Positions 63,826 through 64,000 of a stretch of 64,000 nucleotides of DNA are shown one piece after another. The notes below the pieces were generated by a model. The model did no database searches. It was not told where the DNA came from and saw only the letters and a list, made by a program, of their open reading frames with translations. How positions within the stretch are numbered: the first letter of the stretch is position 1; each line of letters begins with the position of its first letter. This DNA is from Bacillus changyiensis (GTDB lineage: Bacteria > Bacillota > Bacilli > Bacillales > Bacillaceae): assembly GCF_027706145.1 (NCBI RefSeq), contig NZ_JAQFWW010000006.1, positions 161,321 through 225,320 of the forward strand. The letters are read 5' to 3'. The position numbers and the translations under genes were made by a program.

Positions 63826-63906
63826 ATCGAGTAGAGGGAAAATAATTTAATTATTTTCGCCCCTCTCACACCACCGTAAGTACGGTTCCGTATACGGCGG
63901 TTCAAT
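63826..63906 (-). mobile_element. 3' end (domains V and VI) of a group II intron
   Basis: On the minus strand ACCGCCGTA, TACG, loop GAAC, CGTA, two-base bulge CT, TACGGTGGT: the 34-base domain V hairpin with its characteristic two-base bulge and tetraloop. It is followed by a second hairpin (GAGGGGCGAAAATAATT ... TTATTTTCCCTC) and CTACTCGAT, domain VI with its bulged adenosine. One frame across it spells EPPYTEPYLRWCERG, familiar from group II intron ends. Predicted 3' splice point near 63826; the intron body continues beyond the window. Confidence 0.8.
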
Positions 63907-64000
63907 TTATATTACAGTGTGTACTTTTAGATAATGTTCTAAAGCAGAGGGAAGTCCCCTCTGCTTTAGTCTTTTGTTTGAGATTGCTCTTTGAACAACT
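63907..64000 (-). CDS. C-terminus of a group II intron reverse transcriptase/maturase (partial)
   Basis: The last 30 codons, reading VVQRAISNKRLKQRGLPSAL then EHYLKVHTVI and a TAA at 63907-63909, three bases before domain V. The pattern NKRLKxRGLxxxxxYYLKxH is that of intron-encoded proteins. The coding stretch includes a near-palindrome (CTAAAGCAGAGGG...CCCTCTGCTTTAG) that resembles a terminator. Truncated by the window edge. Confidence 0.6.
   Translation of the reverse strand, partial: VVQRAISNKRLKQRGLPSALEHYLKVHTVI

Noticed and set aside
63939..63969. The CTAAAGCAGAGGG palindrome near the right edge as an intrinsic terminator
   Set aside because: It lies within the reading frame of the intron maturase C-terminus and is not followed by a proper T run. 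I keep open that it could still fold in RNA.

Overview
The window looks like chromosomal DNA of a Bacillus, most likely from or near the B. subtilis group. The evidence is Bacillus-style ribosome binding sites, frequent TTG and GTG starts, about 38-40 % GC by eye, and many proteins matching B. subtilis 168 proteins in sequence and length (Sfp, Cah, PutB/PutC/PutR, NadE, AroK, Ldh, NasA, YceC-H, CwlO, GlcD/GlcF, YcdA). Gene order only partly follows B. subtilis. No srfA operon accompanies sfp, putP is absent from the put cluster, lctP is absent next to ldh, and nasA stands alone. I cannot name the species.

Layout: 1-0.84 kb, end of a cystine ABC transporter (tcyB', tcyC). 0.9-4.3 kb, a chemoreceptor translationally linked to a group II PLP decarboxylase-like gene. 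4.3-8.3 kb, an MFS gene remnant, sfp, a MocR regulator diverging from an EamA exporter over a perfect 22-bp palindrome, and a MITE-like repeat. 8.3-13.2 kb, an AAA ATPase, a small secreted protein, MarR/DUF3147, cah and ycgRQ. 13.3-17.5 kb, put genes. 17.5-24 kb, ycgL, aroK, nadE, an amino acid permease, a LysE exporter, a histidine phosphatase, and ldh with a Rex box. 24-31.6 kb, degraded small genes, nasA, and a minus-strand cluster of response regulator, kinase, membrane protein, periplasmic-type binding protein and UhpT-like antiporter. 31.5-41.9 kb, an extended tellurite-resistance-type (Ter) operon. In it the yceCDEF and yceGH parts flank a lyase/PRTase-TRSP/StiP/HAD/HTH module, and a textbook ECF-sigma promoter lies upstream.

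42-49.2 kb holds TetR with an ABC-2 exporter, cwlO, an acyltransferase, gene remnants, and a type I toxin-antitoxin locus that the usual length cut-offs miss. 49.2-60 kb holds a YcdB/C-like protein, a secreted DUF3238-like protein, glycolate oxidase glcDF, a truncated ABC ATPase fused by deletion to an amidase gene's 3' end, and two tandem YcdA-like lipoproteins. 60-64 kb holds a large methyltransferase, a SEC-C/HTH protein, an RDD protein, and the 3' end of a group II intron that runs off the window.

Most striking: (i) the toxin locus at 48.15-48.45 kb, where the two ends of the predicted mRNA are complementary in two nested perfect blocks around a 27-codon toxin whose ribosome binding site sits in a hairpin; (ii) the Ter operon with its inserted biosynthetic module and small HTH gene; (iii) the sugar-phosphate-type sensing and transport cluster with an unusual kinase/regulator pairing and a 22-bp-spaced direct repeat. 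Several decayed genes (two MFS fragments, a sulfurtransferase, an ABC ATPase, two small genes) show recent genome erosion.
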